A stretch of 64,000 bases of DNA, from contig CANUEZ040000028.1 of the NCBI GenBank assembly GCA_948099385.1, positions 4,751,501 to 4,815,500 on the forward strand. The letters are read 5' to 3'. Of this stretch, positions 32,348 through 46,046 are shown in pieces. How positions within the stretch are numbered: position 1 is the first letter of the stretch; each line of letters starts with the position of its first letter. The stretch comes from Fasciola hepatica (Eukaryota; Platyhelminthes; Trematoda; Plagiorchiida; Fasciolidae). The translations under genes and the position numbers were made by a program. The notes under the pieces are model-generated. The model was not told the DNA's origin and made no database searches. It saw nothing but the letters and a program-made list of their open reading frames with translations.

Positions 32348-34337
32348 GTGAGCCATGCTCAGATGCAATGTTTTTCAATATATCGACAATCAAGGTACTC
32401 ATCATCATCATTCGGCATAATTTTCTCTAAAAATAGTCAGACGGGACAGACTCAGTGGTGTAAAACTGGCTCAATCATTGTCTACTGTGATATCGTTCAT
32501 CTCGGAACTCATGGATTTGGATCAACAAAGTGATTGAACGCAGGGGTAAATACGGTTTCACCAAACTTCCGAGACATATATCAATAAGTCATCATGCTAT
32601 TTCCTGATAAATCTTGGCACTCTGGTAAAGCTTTTTACTGAATTCTCCATGTGAATGACTTGAAGATTAGCTTATTTAGCTTGAAGTATCCATGGTTCCT
32701 GTGGATGTGAGCTACTTTGGGCCGACCGATTTACAGGTGATGAGTTACTCCACTTCGAACTCTTCAGTGGTGTGGCACAAATGGCAATTTATACTTATTC
32801 AATTTTGAGGTACCGTTGGACCAATTTCCGGTGATGGAACCTCACGTGGATATGATCCAAAGATGTTAGCAATAACTACACAAAAATATCACCACACAAA
32901 AGCCGGGTTGCCGGGCTTTTCGAAGCATGAATGTCCTATTCAATATGACGTAAATTACAGGTAGATATGAGTTTTAATTTTGCAACTATTACGAATACTA
33001 GCTATGTCACGATACCACCTCCACTGTGCAGTGGTGTGCATTGTATCCGTCTCTCAGTCCAATCATGTAGGTTTCTGTAGGTTTTTTTCAGGTGTACTAA
33101 GATAAATAGTAGAATGCTCCGTCATATAAAAAACTAATTACGTAGAATGTAAATCTCATAAGGTCCTTTCCTGAGATGTAAATATAAACTGGAGTAAAGT
33201 AACTGGGCAGTGGTTCTTTATATAGTTCGATCAACTCCGGGCAAACCCTACATTTAGTCTATCTAATGGACCGTACGACCATTCTCGCCAAAATTATTCA
33301 CTTTGGGATCTTTGGTGTATCTGTATAGTTCCTTTTTATTCCTCCAAATTAAATCTAAACGACGAATAACTTTGTAACCAATAGAATTAGTCTCTGAAAA
33401 AGCAACTAGGCTAACCGACTGACCTTCCCGCTACATGTGAATTCAAGGAGCACTATATCAAATAGGCCGTCTTATTTGAATAATATGCTGCTCTTTAGGC
33501 AGTATTGACTATTATTCTTTGAGTAATTTTACTTTTTGACCAAATTCTTTGTTGTTTCTTTCTTAAGTTTCGTATATTTAGTCTGTCGAACCAACTTCCA
33601 CACAGTAATCTATACTTTCTCAGTATGTTCTCAGCAAATCGAGTACGGAAAAAGGACATTTTGCATACAAAGCTTAATCACCAGTTCTGCCAGTTTCATC
33701 AAAAAAACCTGACATAACCGAAGGAATTTCACTGATCACCAACAATGAGGACTCATTTTGCCAGTCAGTCCATGATGGATGCAACGATAAATGTTTTACA
33801 CCGTTTTCATAAGCAGCGATGAAACTTGTTCTCCTTCAGTCTGTGCGACCATCCACAGTGAACTTTTTCACATTCTTGCAGTTCACTCGAGGGGATGTCT
33901 CTGGGATCAAACGAAACCGTGGGTTATTCGGTTGGCGACGCAACTAGGTTCCGTTATTTCATTAGCATGTTTACACTGCCCTCATCTGTCTGAAGAGCGG
34001 TTGCTTATAACCGAGTACACTGTCTGTTTTGATCGGAAGTTATACCTTTTCTGGAAAGCATTTGTGTGCCTGCGTTTTCAACATAAAATAAATCTGTCAG
34101 TTTGTTCAAGCTGGATTGAAACAACAACATATTTTTTATTCCTCACATTAGCGAGTAGATTAATGGGTGCCAATAGAACAGAGTGTCTCTCTGATAGCAG
34201 TTGAACTTTGAAATTGGCCGTGAATTTGTCCTGTCTTCCATCGTCCGGATTAAATAACACTAAACCTGTACAGCGGTCACAATTTTTTCAATGTTTTCCG
34301 ACCTTGGTTGTTATAACGATCGTTGTCCCGTTAAGAA

Positions 34338-34676
34338 ATGCTGAAATACTCAGACGAGTTTATGATACTCATCAAGTTCACACTCTCACCGGGAACATTT
34401 ATCGATAAATCAGGTAAGAACAGAATAGGAATGATTTACGCTAAAGCTTTTGGAATACTGAAGAAACACCAAGCAGGATTGAAAGTTACTCTTCGGCGGC
34501 AGAAAATATCAGATGGCATACCCATTATACTCAGTTCACGTGCGCACCGAATCATTGGAAACTTCGGTCATTTGAAAGACTTTGTCTTTCTTCGGGTTTT
34601 ATCTGCTACCGAGATGATCGATCAAGGCCTCGTCAGAAGCGCGCAGGAGTTATTGCTTACCTTAAAGACTACTGGT
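34338..34676 (+). CDS. Candidate exon, longer open form (unit 2)
   Basis: Same region as 11096-11410, but the codon that is TGA in unit 1 is TCA here. The frame therefore starts at an ATG at 34338 (MLKYSDEFMILIKF) and runs 113 codons to the donor GTAAGT at 34677. If the segment is coding, unit 2 has the less damaged copy. Confidence 0.3.
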
Positions 34677-34931
34677 GTAAGTCTGCCCAAGTGCTACTCA
34701 TGCTCTTAAATCCTTACATTAGTGCTTCCGTGGTCCTGAGTGCCAACCTCAAACCTTATACAGGGCATGGAAAGCGTTAGTCACGTTTACTGTGTGACTA
34801 GTCTGAGGAAGGTGTGAAACCACCGACCTGGTGAGCAACATTACAACCTCAGTGTTTAACCAAGCATGATGGTGTTTGTGGATGCGTTCAGACAAAAGCC
34901 TATCCGTGCATCCGATGTTTGTTTATTCCAG

Positions 34932-35069
34932 GAACAATTAGAAGTAATGAGCCTAGAGTCATGCATTATGAGTTTTATACGCAAAAGCACAACTGGTTCG
35001 CTTTCGAGCAAGACAATCAGCTTCGTTGAGTCGAATATTTCCCTCATGACCTCGGACAATCTTCCATGA
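34932..35069 (+). CDS. Candidate terminal exon (unit 2)
   Basis: Counterpart of 11666-11803 with one amino-acid difference (IMSF versus IMSI). The acceptor is unchanged. Confidence 0.28.
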   Translation, partial: EQLEVMSLESCIMSFIRKSTTGSLSSKTISFVESNISLMTSDNLP

Positions 35070-37681
35070 ACAATATCTTCAAACGTGTCAAATCGATAGA
35101 CATTTATCGGAAAGTAGCTTTTATATTTGAGAATACTAGCTGTGTGATTTATCCGGGTTGGTTTGATAACTTATATAAGTTGTTGTTAGACTATATTAGA
35201 GGCATACCACTGTGGCATCGAATCTCGATTATGCCACTTCTTGCACAATTGTCCAAATGAAAAACGAGCCACCAATCAAAAACTTCCAAACAGAGTGAGT
35301 TTTCTTCAAAAACTGAACTAGAAATGGTTCAGTCTACGGCATAAGCTACATTTCCAACTTTCATGAATGTCAAGCGTGTCGTGCGAGTAATGTGAATCTG
35401 TCCTTCATTGACGAGATGAAAGCTGTCTCAACCGGTGATATAATGTGAACAAAGCGTTCGTATGCTCACTTGGTATATTCCGACTTGACTAACATACATC
35501 ACGTTGACCTCTCAACCGGAGATCAATTGCGCTGTCTCTTACACAGCTTTTCCGTACCAAGAAAAGGGTGGTTATATAGGTAATCGCAAGTAATTGTCTC
35601 CATGCCGTGTTGATTATATTCGAGGACTTAGACCTACGGGAATAACTTGGTGCATGTTGTTCGCGTGGCGTTGTGCGAAATAACTGACATGCGCATTTCA
35701 TGAATCTCTGATGGTTGTCAATCTATGAACTGATCAGGTATGTTGATTTCACCAATGAGTCTTCGCTTTTATTCATTCAGCAGGAATTCGAGCTTTTCTA
35801 TTGGAAGCTCGTGTATTTGAAATTGCTAACCTGTCGACGATATGTTGTTGTCTATCTCGAGATTTTATAGCCTTTATTGCAATTATATCTTCCTTGGTCG
35901 CAAAGAGAAAGCCCGTCAAATATTTTGCTCAATTGCTAGGTTGGTTGGACAAAGTGAAAAAAGTAAATAAACATCCAGCTACAAATGGTTGTGCGACACT
36001 GTTCGCAAAATCATGCCAGTCCACGCTTCATCAAAAATAGGTATTATTAAAGTTTGGGGTGTTCCAATACCACCTGCTGCGAAAAGGAAAGGTAGGTTGC
36101 TTTATCTATTTCAAAAGGCAAAACATTGGGGTCAAATTTTGTTGTACGCAAAAGGCCGGTTGATGTTTGTTGAAGCGGAACACTTCGGGGAATACCAGTA
36201 TCAGTAGGAAATATTGATACAGATCAGTTGTGTGAACGGATGCCATTCAAAGTGATCGCTTTACGTTTCAGCATTATATCGGCAACTGATATCGATTTGA
36301 TTGAGCCGGCGGATGTTATTCTTTACTAGTGCATACGCCACCGAAAGAGCAAGCACACTGATAGGTAAAGTATCAGGCATCGCAGAATAGACAGATTTCG
36401 TATATCCGCGATAAAGGCTATTCGTATACACCCATAAACACAAAATAAATGGACACAATACTAGGCACTATGATCAATAGCATTTGTTTACTCGCCTTGG
36501 CTATCGGACGCCATCAGTAATGATAATGGCAAACGCAAGCTCAGATAACCCTAATGGATTCGGATTCCGTGTTGGTTAACTGGAGCTTGACTGTGACTGA
36601 TTGGATGAGGAGAGATAGGAAATGTCTCGTGTGAACGATTCCGTGGATAATTTCCCTTATCGAGGCTCGGGCGATGATGTTCTTTCGGTAAACAAATACG
36701 ACCACACAACCCATGAAATCATTTTCCATGAATAACTAATGAGACGTAGACGAGATTTACGTAAATGTGTTATTTATCTGCAGTCAAGCATTTTCCAATT
36801 TTATTCAAAAACATCGTCTTTCATGAATTAAACCTTGTTCTTTCAAATGTAGGTGATCCAATACTACGTAAGGAATTTCCCTTCAATTTTCAACTTTTCT
36901 TCTTTACCAATCAAGGGTGCGAATGGTGCCTTCATTTACTCACTTGCATGTCCATTATCTATCTGATCATCACTAAGCCTGACTCATTATCCACCGGTAC
37001 ATGTTCCATCGAGATGCATTATTTAGTTGCATAGAATTTCCACTTTTGTAGCACAAATACATTAACAAATGATCCAAATGTTTGTAGAGTACAGGTGGAT
37101 TGAGATGTGACAATATCATTTCAATTTGCATATAGTAGTTCGTCTTCATGAACTCGCAAGTGAGACGAGTTAGCGGGATTACACTGTGGAAGTAACGATT
37201 TCATATAACCTGTCGGTAATGTGGCAAAATATAAGTGCTGAGTCCTGTTCATCTCCTCCGTACAATTTGTCTCCTTCATAAGCACCACAATCGATACTTC
37301 ATGCGATCTGTTTTGCTCCATGCGATGTACGTGCCTCTTGCGTTAATTCAAAGAACCCTGACGTCATAGATGACGGCTGTTCCCTGAAACGTGGCAGTGC
37401 AATCACCGAAGATGGAACTATTCAGGATTTTGCACTGTCGTCAAACCTAAATACCACAAACTCCTGTGAATGAATTTCACTTTGGAATTTCGAAAAAATC
37501 TGATAACGGTAAACATACATTTCGTTCACAACATCTGCGCATCGATCCTATCACTTCTATCATAAACGATCATGAATGTATTGGAAGTTCATTGATGATC
37601 TGCAATGATGAAACATCTCGTCAGTCCAATGTGAAAGGATTGTGAGAATGCATACGTTAAGCCATTGTGACGTACTGTGGA

Positions 37682-39098
37682 ATGTCCATTTCTAATGAGA
37701 TGTCTTGTTGCACAAACGCAGTACCAACGTTTCACATGCTCGCTGGAATATATTATCTACACGTATATAACCCGTGGCAATTGAAATTATTTGAATTCGC
37801 TTGATCTCATTTATCGCGAAAGATAATTCGATGTGCATAAATCATTCGGTTGGCATGTTTCATTCCCCACTGTTCATGGATCGGATTTCCTAATGAAAGG
37901 ACTGAGAGAAGCGCCCACACAAGTACCTTCTCGTGATGGTCCAATTCATTCGAGATCAAGCTATCAGTCTGGTAAGTAACATATTCCTTTCCTATTCACT
38001 TCAGTTCAGTCGAGTAGAGTCCAGTCCAGTCCAGTCCAGTCCAGTCCAGTCCAGTCCAGTTCAGTCCAGTTAATTTCAGTTCATTTCAGTTCAGTTCATT
38101 TCCGTTCAGTTCAGTTCAGTTCGGTTCATTTCAGTTCATTTCAGTTCATTTCAGTTCAGTTCACTCAACCATCAATCTGATAAACATGTCCTTCAGCTTT
38201 CGTTGCTACCTCACAACATCAGTGATTTGAAGACAGAGTGATTAGAAGCTTGAAGTGGGAAGAACAGCCTAAAACGATGTGAGAAGCGAAACTCACGAAA
38301 ACGCAGAGAGAGTGTGAATTCAAATTAGCCGTTCGTTGCAAATCTTCTACAAATTACGTCGTGTTTCCGAAATACGCAAGACAGGTCTGGTGGACCTCAA
38401 CTCGAAACTCCCACAGATGCTATTTGAAATAACTTACTATCCAAGGTTTTCATACTCCATGAAATGATCACGAAGATGCATAAATTAGACCTTTGTGATG
38501 TATCGTGACACAAATTACCACCTCTCGATAATTTTCTCCATAATCTATAGTTGTACCGTACTCACGTTCTGGAAGCTCACGTGAGTGCATTGTTCGAACG
38601 GCACTGTAATTTATCAGTCATTGAAATAGTCAAGTAAATTGCGCAATAGCTGTATTGGCTTGTTTGTTTACCACTCACGTGCTCAATTCGGTAATTGAAA
38701 GTGTGCAAAGGATGCATACTGATTTATCGGTCATCCGATATTGAAATAACCGAACGGCAGTTGCATATCACTTGATTGCTTGGAAACGAATTCGCAACAT
38801 TTCACATTTCCTTCTTGATACAATATCAATGTGGATTACCTCATTCGAATATTTCAACAATCGAAACACCTATTCATCGTCGCTTGCACAAATCAGCTTT
38901 CAGCAATGGAAATCACGGATGCTCATAGATGATATTCGCAAAGTCCAGAGATATGAGCAGTGAATTGCCTACACTTCATACCATCAAGTTATTCCTCGAG
39001 AATCGTGATCAGTGTGACAATAAGACTACTGGCAGTATCACAGCCTCAAAACTGCAACTACTGAGGACGAAAGTATTCTGTTGTAGTAAGCTGCGGAC
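37682..39098. repeat. R block, copy 4 (R2 of unit 2)
   Basis: R2-type, starting 11,422 bp after the R1 of this unit. Its satellite (38000-38162) is the shortest and most scrambled of the six. The base giving 'agaagcttg' near 38245 is shared with unit 3. Confidence 0.95.
38000..38162. repeat. Pentanucleotide satellite (R2 of unit 2)
   Basis: Contains variants not seen elsewhere (AGTTAATTTC, TCCGTTC, TCGGTTC), so this tract has drifted on its own. Confidence 0.95.
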
Positions 39099-39443
39099 CT
39101 TTTTTTTGTGTGTATTTCAAATCGTCACTATTCATTTTTTTTCTACCATTTGGCTGAAGTGTGAGTTTTCGGTAACTCGCTAAGGTCTCTTTAATGAGAA
39201 ACAATGCATCACTATGCAATAAAGTTTGGTTCGCTTACGCAATAATGATATCCGATGACGCAATATTATTTATCACGTTTAGAGTAACACACAATGTGTC
39301 TTGGTACCGAGGGGACTACATTTTTATGTATGCGAAATTGGGTGGTTCGATGAAGCATTACTCTTTAGGACAATTCGACCGACATCTTACAATTAAGTAT
39401 TATGGATACATTTTCTCCTATTTCTCTCATTCATAATCCCTAG

Positions 39444-39473
39444 TTGACAGAAACACAGTTGCTGAACGCGCAG
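39444..39473 (+). CDS. Candidate 30-nt micro-exon (unit 2)
   Basis: Identical to the unit 1 island, with both splice sites kept. Confidence 0.33.
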
Positions 39474-39862
39474 GTGAGTGAGACTCATATATTTCTTCTC
39501 TCACCATCGCACCATAACAAACACAATATTAGTGTCTTCAAACATTTATCGGGTAAAAATGCAGCATACAGTGTAACACCGGCTTGAACAAAGCTGACCA
39601 ACACGGATGAAACACATTAGTTTCATAAACAAGAAATCTTCTGATTTCCTCATCAACTAACAACAATTACTAATATTCTGCATGATGGAATCTATTACAC
39701 GCGAGATAGGTCTAGTGGACCTCAACTTGGGAATCCCACAATTGCTACTTGGAAGATTTTATTTTCCAAGGTTCTCATACTATAAGAAATGAGTGTGAAG
39801 ATGTATATGTTAGGTATCTAACTTGTGGACGGATAGGAAAATGATTTTCTCACAGTTTGCAG

Positions 39863-40014
39863 GAGGCATTGGAAAATCACTTCGTTTGATGCCTTCCCAG
39901 TGGCTAGTGACGAGAAGACCAAAGTCAGTTCAAGCCGAAGAGCCGACCTTAAGTTGAAGTCAACTAATTTTGACTTCAGCAGCAACCTGCCATATGGTGC
40001 ATCCGGTAGCTCAG
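39863..40014 (+). CDS. Candidate exon, unknown protein (unit 2)
   Basis: Counterpart of 16628-16779 and open in the same frame. Confidence 0.28.
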
Positions 40015-42070
40015 GTGAAATAAGTAGTTAACAACCAATTATATGAACATAACGAATAAGGGCAAAATACTCACAAAACCGTCCGATGGACTGATGAATT
40101 CTGAATCATCGATGAAGGCTGAAGGTAAAGTTACATATAATCACTAACGAGTTATCGTATTCATAACATGGCATTTTTGTGTAGAATGCACAAAACAGGC
40201 CTATTCATAGCGGAGAGCAAAAGAAAATCCGATGATCCGAATTGAATGATCCATGATTAGAATGTTGATCACAAAGTGCATTGTCTACGAAAACCACTAC
40301 GCCGAACAAACAAATGCTCTCATTGAACAGTTGAGCCGAAAAAATCTTGTTTTGCTCATTGATGATACAATGGAGTAGTGCTGGCATCTGATGCTGGACA
40401 AGGTTTGTCGAGTAATTTGCTGATATAGACCATCTAATTTGGTCCTTCTGTATGGATTTTGATTCATAAATAATGCCACGGTTTCAATTTAATTCAAAAT
40501 GTATGTACAGATTGCAGCGTGTTGCCAACTGCACACGAAGTACTGCGGAACTTCAAACCAATATATCTTTGGATATTTCGTGCTATTCGGCGAAGATTTC
40601 CATCGATAAATTGACAAGCGCTTGATGCGTGCCCGAATGAAATACGCACCGCAAAAGTATCCAACTGCTTCGCATTCATTCACCATTCCCGTCATTATTC
40701 AATGAATGGTGTTTGAAAAAATGAACGAATGTAATTGCAACCCGATTCTCTAGCCAATCAACAAAGCTGCATTTGCACGATGCATGTTTCCAAAACACAT
40801 GAGTAGCAGTAATTTGTCTGTCATCTTGTGTATAGCATTTTCGGTGGATTGGTGAATATGTCAAATATTCTGAAGTGCCATCTAATCATCTTTCTTACGA
40901 ATAAATTCACGTGTCGATCAATATCCCAACATGTTACTTGTATGACTGATGACATATTTTGTATTTGAAACATATACAGATCCCAGAATTCGAGACAGTG
41001 CCCACTCATATTGCCACATTGTTTGAATTATGAATCTACCTAATGTTTCTCGTGGTTGTGAAAATACATTTTTGATAGTACCTATTGTGTTCGTTTAGCA
41101 CCTTCAATAATTAGGAGTGAGTCAATTTTGGGCACAATAATTTTGAACAAAAATTGACCATATCTATACTGATTTAAAGTTGCACGAGATAACTCACACT
41201 CCACTACTATCCAAACAGAAAATGCAACGTAAACTGACCATGTATCGGTCTACTCTAAACCCATGTATAATTCAGCCAATATGCAAGTTTTCTTTTCGTG
41301 TATGAGAAATTAGATTCATATGGACAAAGATACATCTAGAACAACTAGCAAGTGGTGGCCAAGTTCTGTGGCAGTTACCGTAGGTTTCACGGGAACTCTA
41401 TTTCCGCAAACCCGGTAGACCGAATCCATGACTGAATATGTACATCTGAGTAGGAACAAAGCATGTGTAGTTTGCCCTCTATTGATACCACAATAATGAA
41501 ATCACAAAATCCATTCACAACATGATTCGTTGGGTCTGCGAGAAATCCTATCTAGTGGGACATGGGCCTCTACACAGCTCCCGGTCCGTCAACTTTACTG
41601 GTAACCTACCTAAACTGACACAACACTGTGGCCTTAGAGCAGCTGCACAATTACTGGTCAAATGGTCAGGTTTTCTTGCATCATTCGTACTCAGCTTGTC
41701 CAACGGCAGCCTTTGGGTTGGAACATGCATATTATGGTTGGTAGATCGCCTCTGTGTTCCATGCAGTATAAAGGTGATGCCGTTCCTAACAATTGGATGT
41801 TCAACATGGTTTGAAATGGGACAGTTACTTGACAGATGTCCGCATCTAGGATACAAGAAACAAGACCTAATTTCATTACGAATTGGCCAACGAAGGAACG
41901 AGGCGATGACAGCCAATCTTTAGCAGTGGAGAATTTCTCGGTCCTTCAAGCACTGATTGATCAGTTGGGAGAAGATAGGCAAGAGAATGGCCGCACCATC
42001 CCTGAGGACTGTAGGGCTGAGACCAAGTAGTAAAGAGGATTTCTTAGAATTTAGAGGAATTAGTTCTTTG

Positions 42071-42505
42071 AGAACAAGACGCTTCAGAGCGAACAATTGT
42101 TTTCAACGAATCCTATACATGCTCTTTCAATTTACATAGGTGAGGTAACATTGGAATGCGTTATCCATTGACCGGAGTAAAGGTCATAGTCGCGGCGTTA
42201 GGAAAAATGGGTATTGTGAGGAGGAGTGTCTCTATCGTGTGCGTTTTGTGGTGAGAGTTTCACTCCCACCGTCATGGGTGGTAATCGATGATGGATTTTT
42301 AGGGGTTCGGTCGGCGGTCGGACTAGTCGAATTGAAAACAAAGAGAGACACCCCTTCCGCCAACCCCCTTGATCCTAACGCCACGACAATGACCTTTACT
42401 ACGGCCAATGGATAACGCATTCCAATGTTACCCCATCCATATGAGTGGTGAGAGTACGTATAGGATTCACTGAAAACAATCGTTTGCTCACCAGCGTCTT
42501 GTTCT
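42071..42505. mobile_element. 435-bp foldback element (unit 2)
   Basis: Same arms and boundaries as in unit 1. The inner left arm reads GGAGGAGTGTCTCT (as in unit 3) where unit 1 has GGAGCAGTGTCTCT. The G form pairs better with the right arm. Confidence 0.8.
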
Positions 42506-42599
42506 TAATTAGTTCATTTTGTAAATAATAGGGGTGCAAATATAAAAGGGGCACACTCGAAGAATCATATTCGGGAATTATTGAAATGGGAGACCCAGA

Positions 42600-44096
42600 T
42601 TATTTACTGGACGGTAGATTCAGAGCTTTGATATCCACAGCACCAGACTTGCTTACGGATGAACTTCCAAATAAATCTTCCAGCAGCCACCATATCTCTT
42701 TATGGATTTTATGTTCCGAGAGTTTGTTTGTATACATGCAATTCATTCTGAATAGCTCAGTCTTGATTGGTCTCATCAAACTCCTCACCTTTGTGTAATC
42801 CCTGCATTGGAAAGCATATTCTTTTTTGCAATGAAGTCAATTAAGGTGAGACGATGAGAAACGATCGGGGCAAATGTAGAGAGTTTCGATAGGGCAGCAA
42901 AAGTAAGAGCAAAATTAAGATAGTTGGTAGGACGATCCCATGACACAGAGATGTCAGTGTCTGAGAATACAGAAAAGTTACTTTGACCAATCATTTCATT
43001 TATTATCAATATGTTTTGCAAAAGGTCTGTCTTTTGCAAAAATTGCAGTCGTGGCATTGTGTGAAGTGTCGATGGTTGGTGTGGCTATAAATCCTAAGCA
43101 AAACCTTGATTGTAGCTTGATCGGATAGGCCAAAAATGGAGTGACATGAAGGAGGAAACATATTTGGACTACTGATAAAGAAAATGTCTAGAAGAGCATC
43201 TACTCCAGTTGGAAAGTTGACAGGGTTACAAGGACTAAGAGACAAAAAGAAATTACCTGAAGACGAATAAAATCACCAGCAATTACGTACAAAGAATTGT
43301 CCGCGTGGTCCACTGGGATTTGTCAAATGGAGTCGATGACTCCTTGGTAACCATCGGTAGAATATATCGATGAAATACGAAGATTTATAAGCACAGTAGA
43401 GCAAAACATGCTTGAATATTAAGGTGTGCATTCCAAAAAGCAGAAATGATGTATATATATGGTTGAGTACGTAAACACGAGTACGACGTTTTGGCACCAA
43501 TGACTGTTGCTATATGTGATAACACTGCCACTTCGCTTCCGTTGTGAAACAGGACGAACCACACGATACATAGTAAAACCAATTAGATCAACTATTTTAT
43601 CGGAGGTGTCACTGTTAAACCACATTTCTTGCAGTAAGATTGCGCCAAGCTGAGAGTATTTATATGTTCTAACAAGGTCTAACAACACCAAACAGATAAT
43701 AAACAGAAAATAAACAATTTTGCTGGTCATCACAGGAAGGCTCGTGTTATGTATGGGTTCTCCACAAAAGTTACCCGACCAACCAACTCTGTTTTCTCTA
43801 GGAGCACATCTGAAATTCCCGAAAAGTCTTGTCCACTTGTTCTTTACCATATTTCCGAAAGGAAAGAAGCAGTCAGGTAACGTTCTTCCTTTGAAGAACT
43901 TGAGCAGTTCATTGGAATATGGTATCGTGGGTGGCATCACTTTACCAGTACAATAGTTATCCACAAATAAGGTCAAAAACAGAACGGAAAACCGGGAAAT
44001 GTGTAGAAGATTATGTGGTAAATTTCGAAGGTGGTGGATCAGCGCAGCCACACTCGAAGGCCCCACCAAGATAATTGTACACAACAAATCAAGCAA
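42600..44096 (-). mobile_element. Decayed LINE, endonuclease half (unit 2)
   Basis: It lacks the long TA tract, so the endonuclease frame (44096-43419) runs on into FCFLECTP rather than IYIY. It also carries many private substitutions (DTSDKIVDLIGFTMYR versus DISDKKVDLIGLTVYR). The His-to-Gln change in GLSDQATIK is shared by all copies. Confidence 0.7.
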
Positions 44097-46046
44097 CTTT
44101 ACTGTGACTTCTCCTCCATAATGTTCCTAGGCTCCAAAACTGAAGAATGAATCAACAACCTCAATTAAATTTCAGCAAGAGGTTAGAAACAGGAAACAAG
44201 ATTACCAAATACGATCAATGCAAAGTTCAGGTTTAGAGACCAATACTCGAGGTGGATGTCAGGGTCCAATTTGTGACAAACATTTAGTGCAATAAAACAA
44301 ACAATCGGAATTTTGGTAGGCGTAGTGCATACAAATGAAATGATCGTGTTTGTATTAGGAAATGTTAATGGACGGAAAAATGTTTCTTCAGTTATTCACA
44401 ACCTCCTCTCTTGAGTGTTCAATGCATTCTTCCTATCACGTGATATTAAGGCTAATGCAAACTGTCGCTAACTGATATCCAGCAGGAGTAAGAGTTTCTG
44501 GGAATAAATTCGTGTTGAATAACGGATAGGCATTTCCGGCTATTTTGTTTGAAATCAACGCACAAATGATAGTATTATCCATTCGAATGACTGGTTCCTC
44601 TACCGCCAAAATATGTGTTCGTGGGAGATTTTCCCTGATTTATCCAGTAATTGTTTCTTATTCATTTCTAAATACTTGGAAGGATCTGTCACAGAAAAGA
44701 CTAATTTGAGTCTTTGCAATTCTGGAGACGCAAATAATTCAATTTTCCTAGATCTTTTCACCTCGATTGTGACACAACTATTAGTGGTGAACGAAGCGCG
44801 CTCAAGTTACCTTGAAGCAAACACTTATATTCACCCAAACACAAAATGCATTGTTTCATAACCGATTATATGGTCTTTGTTTTCGATATCCTTCATTATT
44901 TTACTCAAACATAGACATACTTGAACATGGTGAGTGAAAATACTCACCACTTCTTCAAGACACTCCATGCGGTTTTCGGAAGATGATCAATACATGTTTG
45001 AATTATAGCCTATTGTTTATCTTCAGGGTTTCATTGCAAATTCGCCAACAACCTCAGATCTTTCTCCCATATTTTCTAAAAACAATGCGTTACTGAAGTA
45101 TTTCAAAACACGAATCCACAAATGAAAGACAAATAATATGACGTCGATAGACGAAGCCCGAGTTCAAGTGGAATTCATCTCATCTTACAATGAAGTGTTT
45201 CGTAGCGTGAGTGAAATTTACACTTCTTAGCATCCCAAATCTGCATCATTTTCATAACGGCGCTTTGCTCGCATTCAACACAAAGAGAGAAATTCAACGT
45301 TGACAAAACAGAGTTTTGCATGCCAATCGTAATATTGCACAATCTACTTTCAAATAACACAACCGCAAATTTCCTAATCATCACTTCATTTACATATTGC
45401 AACTATCACTTCGATCCATGTGATTCACCATTTCTGGTTCTGCAATATTTGCTTCAGTTTTTATTACTTATTGATAGTAATCTATTTTTGGGGAAATTTT
45501 GTGGCAGTGGAGGATTTGAGCCCGAGGCAGGGCAATCAAGAATTTCCATCACGACGACCAGCACTCTCACCACCAGTCACACTTCACTTCACAATGAAAT
45601 GATTTCCAAACGTAGCACATAGCCCATCAATTATGAAATTGTATGCTCTCCTCTCAACTATCAACCTCAAAATCCACTTCATCTCATTCTGCTTTTCATT
45701 CAAATGACTCTCCGTTGCGTACCGGTCTCTCGAAAAGTGAGAGTTCAACGGTTGTAGCAATCGTTCCTCCCTTTAACAACACGGGAAACTCGGTCCAAAA
45801 TCAATGTAGTGTTTTGATGCATCTCGTTATTTCTCGGAGGAAAACACTCCTGCCTTTGAACCATCTCAGTTTATTGGTTCAGAACAGATCATTTATGTAA
45901 AATATGCAGCAATCATAACCAAATCCGTGCTTGCGCACTTATTCACTCAATTATCGTTCCGATTGCCTCTCCTGAATGGCCAGTCCGGTTGGAACCCTAT
46001 TAGGTGATTTGGATCGGGTCGGTTCAGATAACAGATGGTCCCTCAT
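44097..46046. other. Segment C right part with 415-bp deletion (unit 2)
   Basis: The junction at 44834/44835 joins '...tattcac' to 'ccaaacacaaaatgc'. Unit 3 has 'cgaatacccaaacac' at the right breakpoint, which shows the uninterrupted form. Only 2 bp of microhomology (AC) is seen. Confidence 0.7.

Larger units (their letters stand above)
30955..37681. other. Segment B main part, exon-like islands (unit 2)
   Basis: Counterpart of 7689-14415 with scattered substitutions. The exon-like islands and their splice sites are retained: 32330-32347, 34338-34676, 34932-35069 and 36853-36867. Confidence 0.4.
39099..42070. other. Segment C left part, exon-like islands (unit 2)
   Basis: Counterpart of 15863-18835. 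Local substitutions cluster at 40317-40396 and 40645-40650. Exon-like islands are at 39444-39473 and 39863-40014. Confidence 0.45.
23281..46046. repeat. Tandem-array unit 2 (long form variant, 22,766 bp)
   Basis: This unit has the same layout as unit 1 but carries its own substitutions throughout. It has a 415-bp deletion at the 44834/44835 junction (the missing bases are 21654-22068 of unit 1). The 68-bp (TA)n tract seen at 20212-20279 in unit 1 is reduced to a stub at 43450-43461. The right part of its C segment (about 42760-44840) is visibly more diverged from units 1 and 3 than the rest. Confidence 0.97.
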
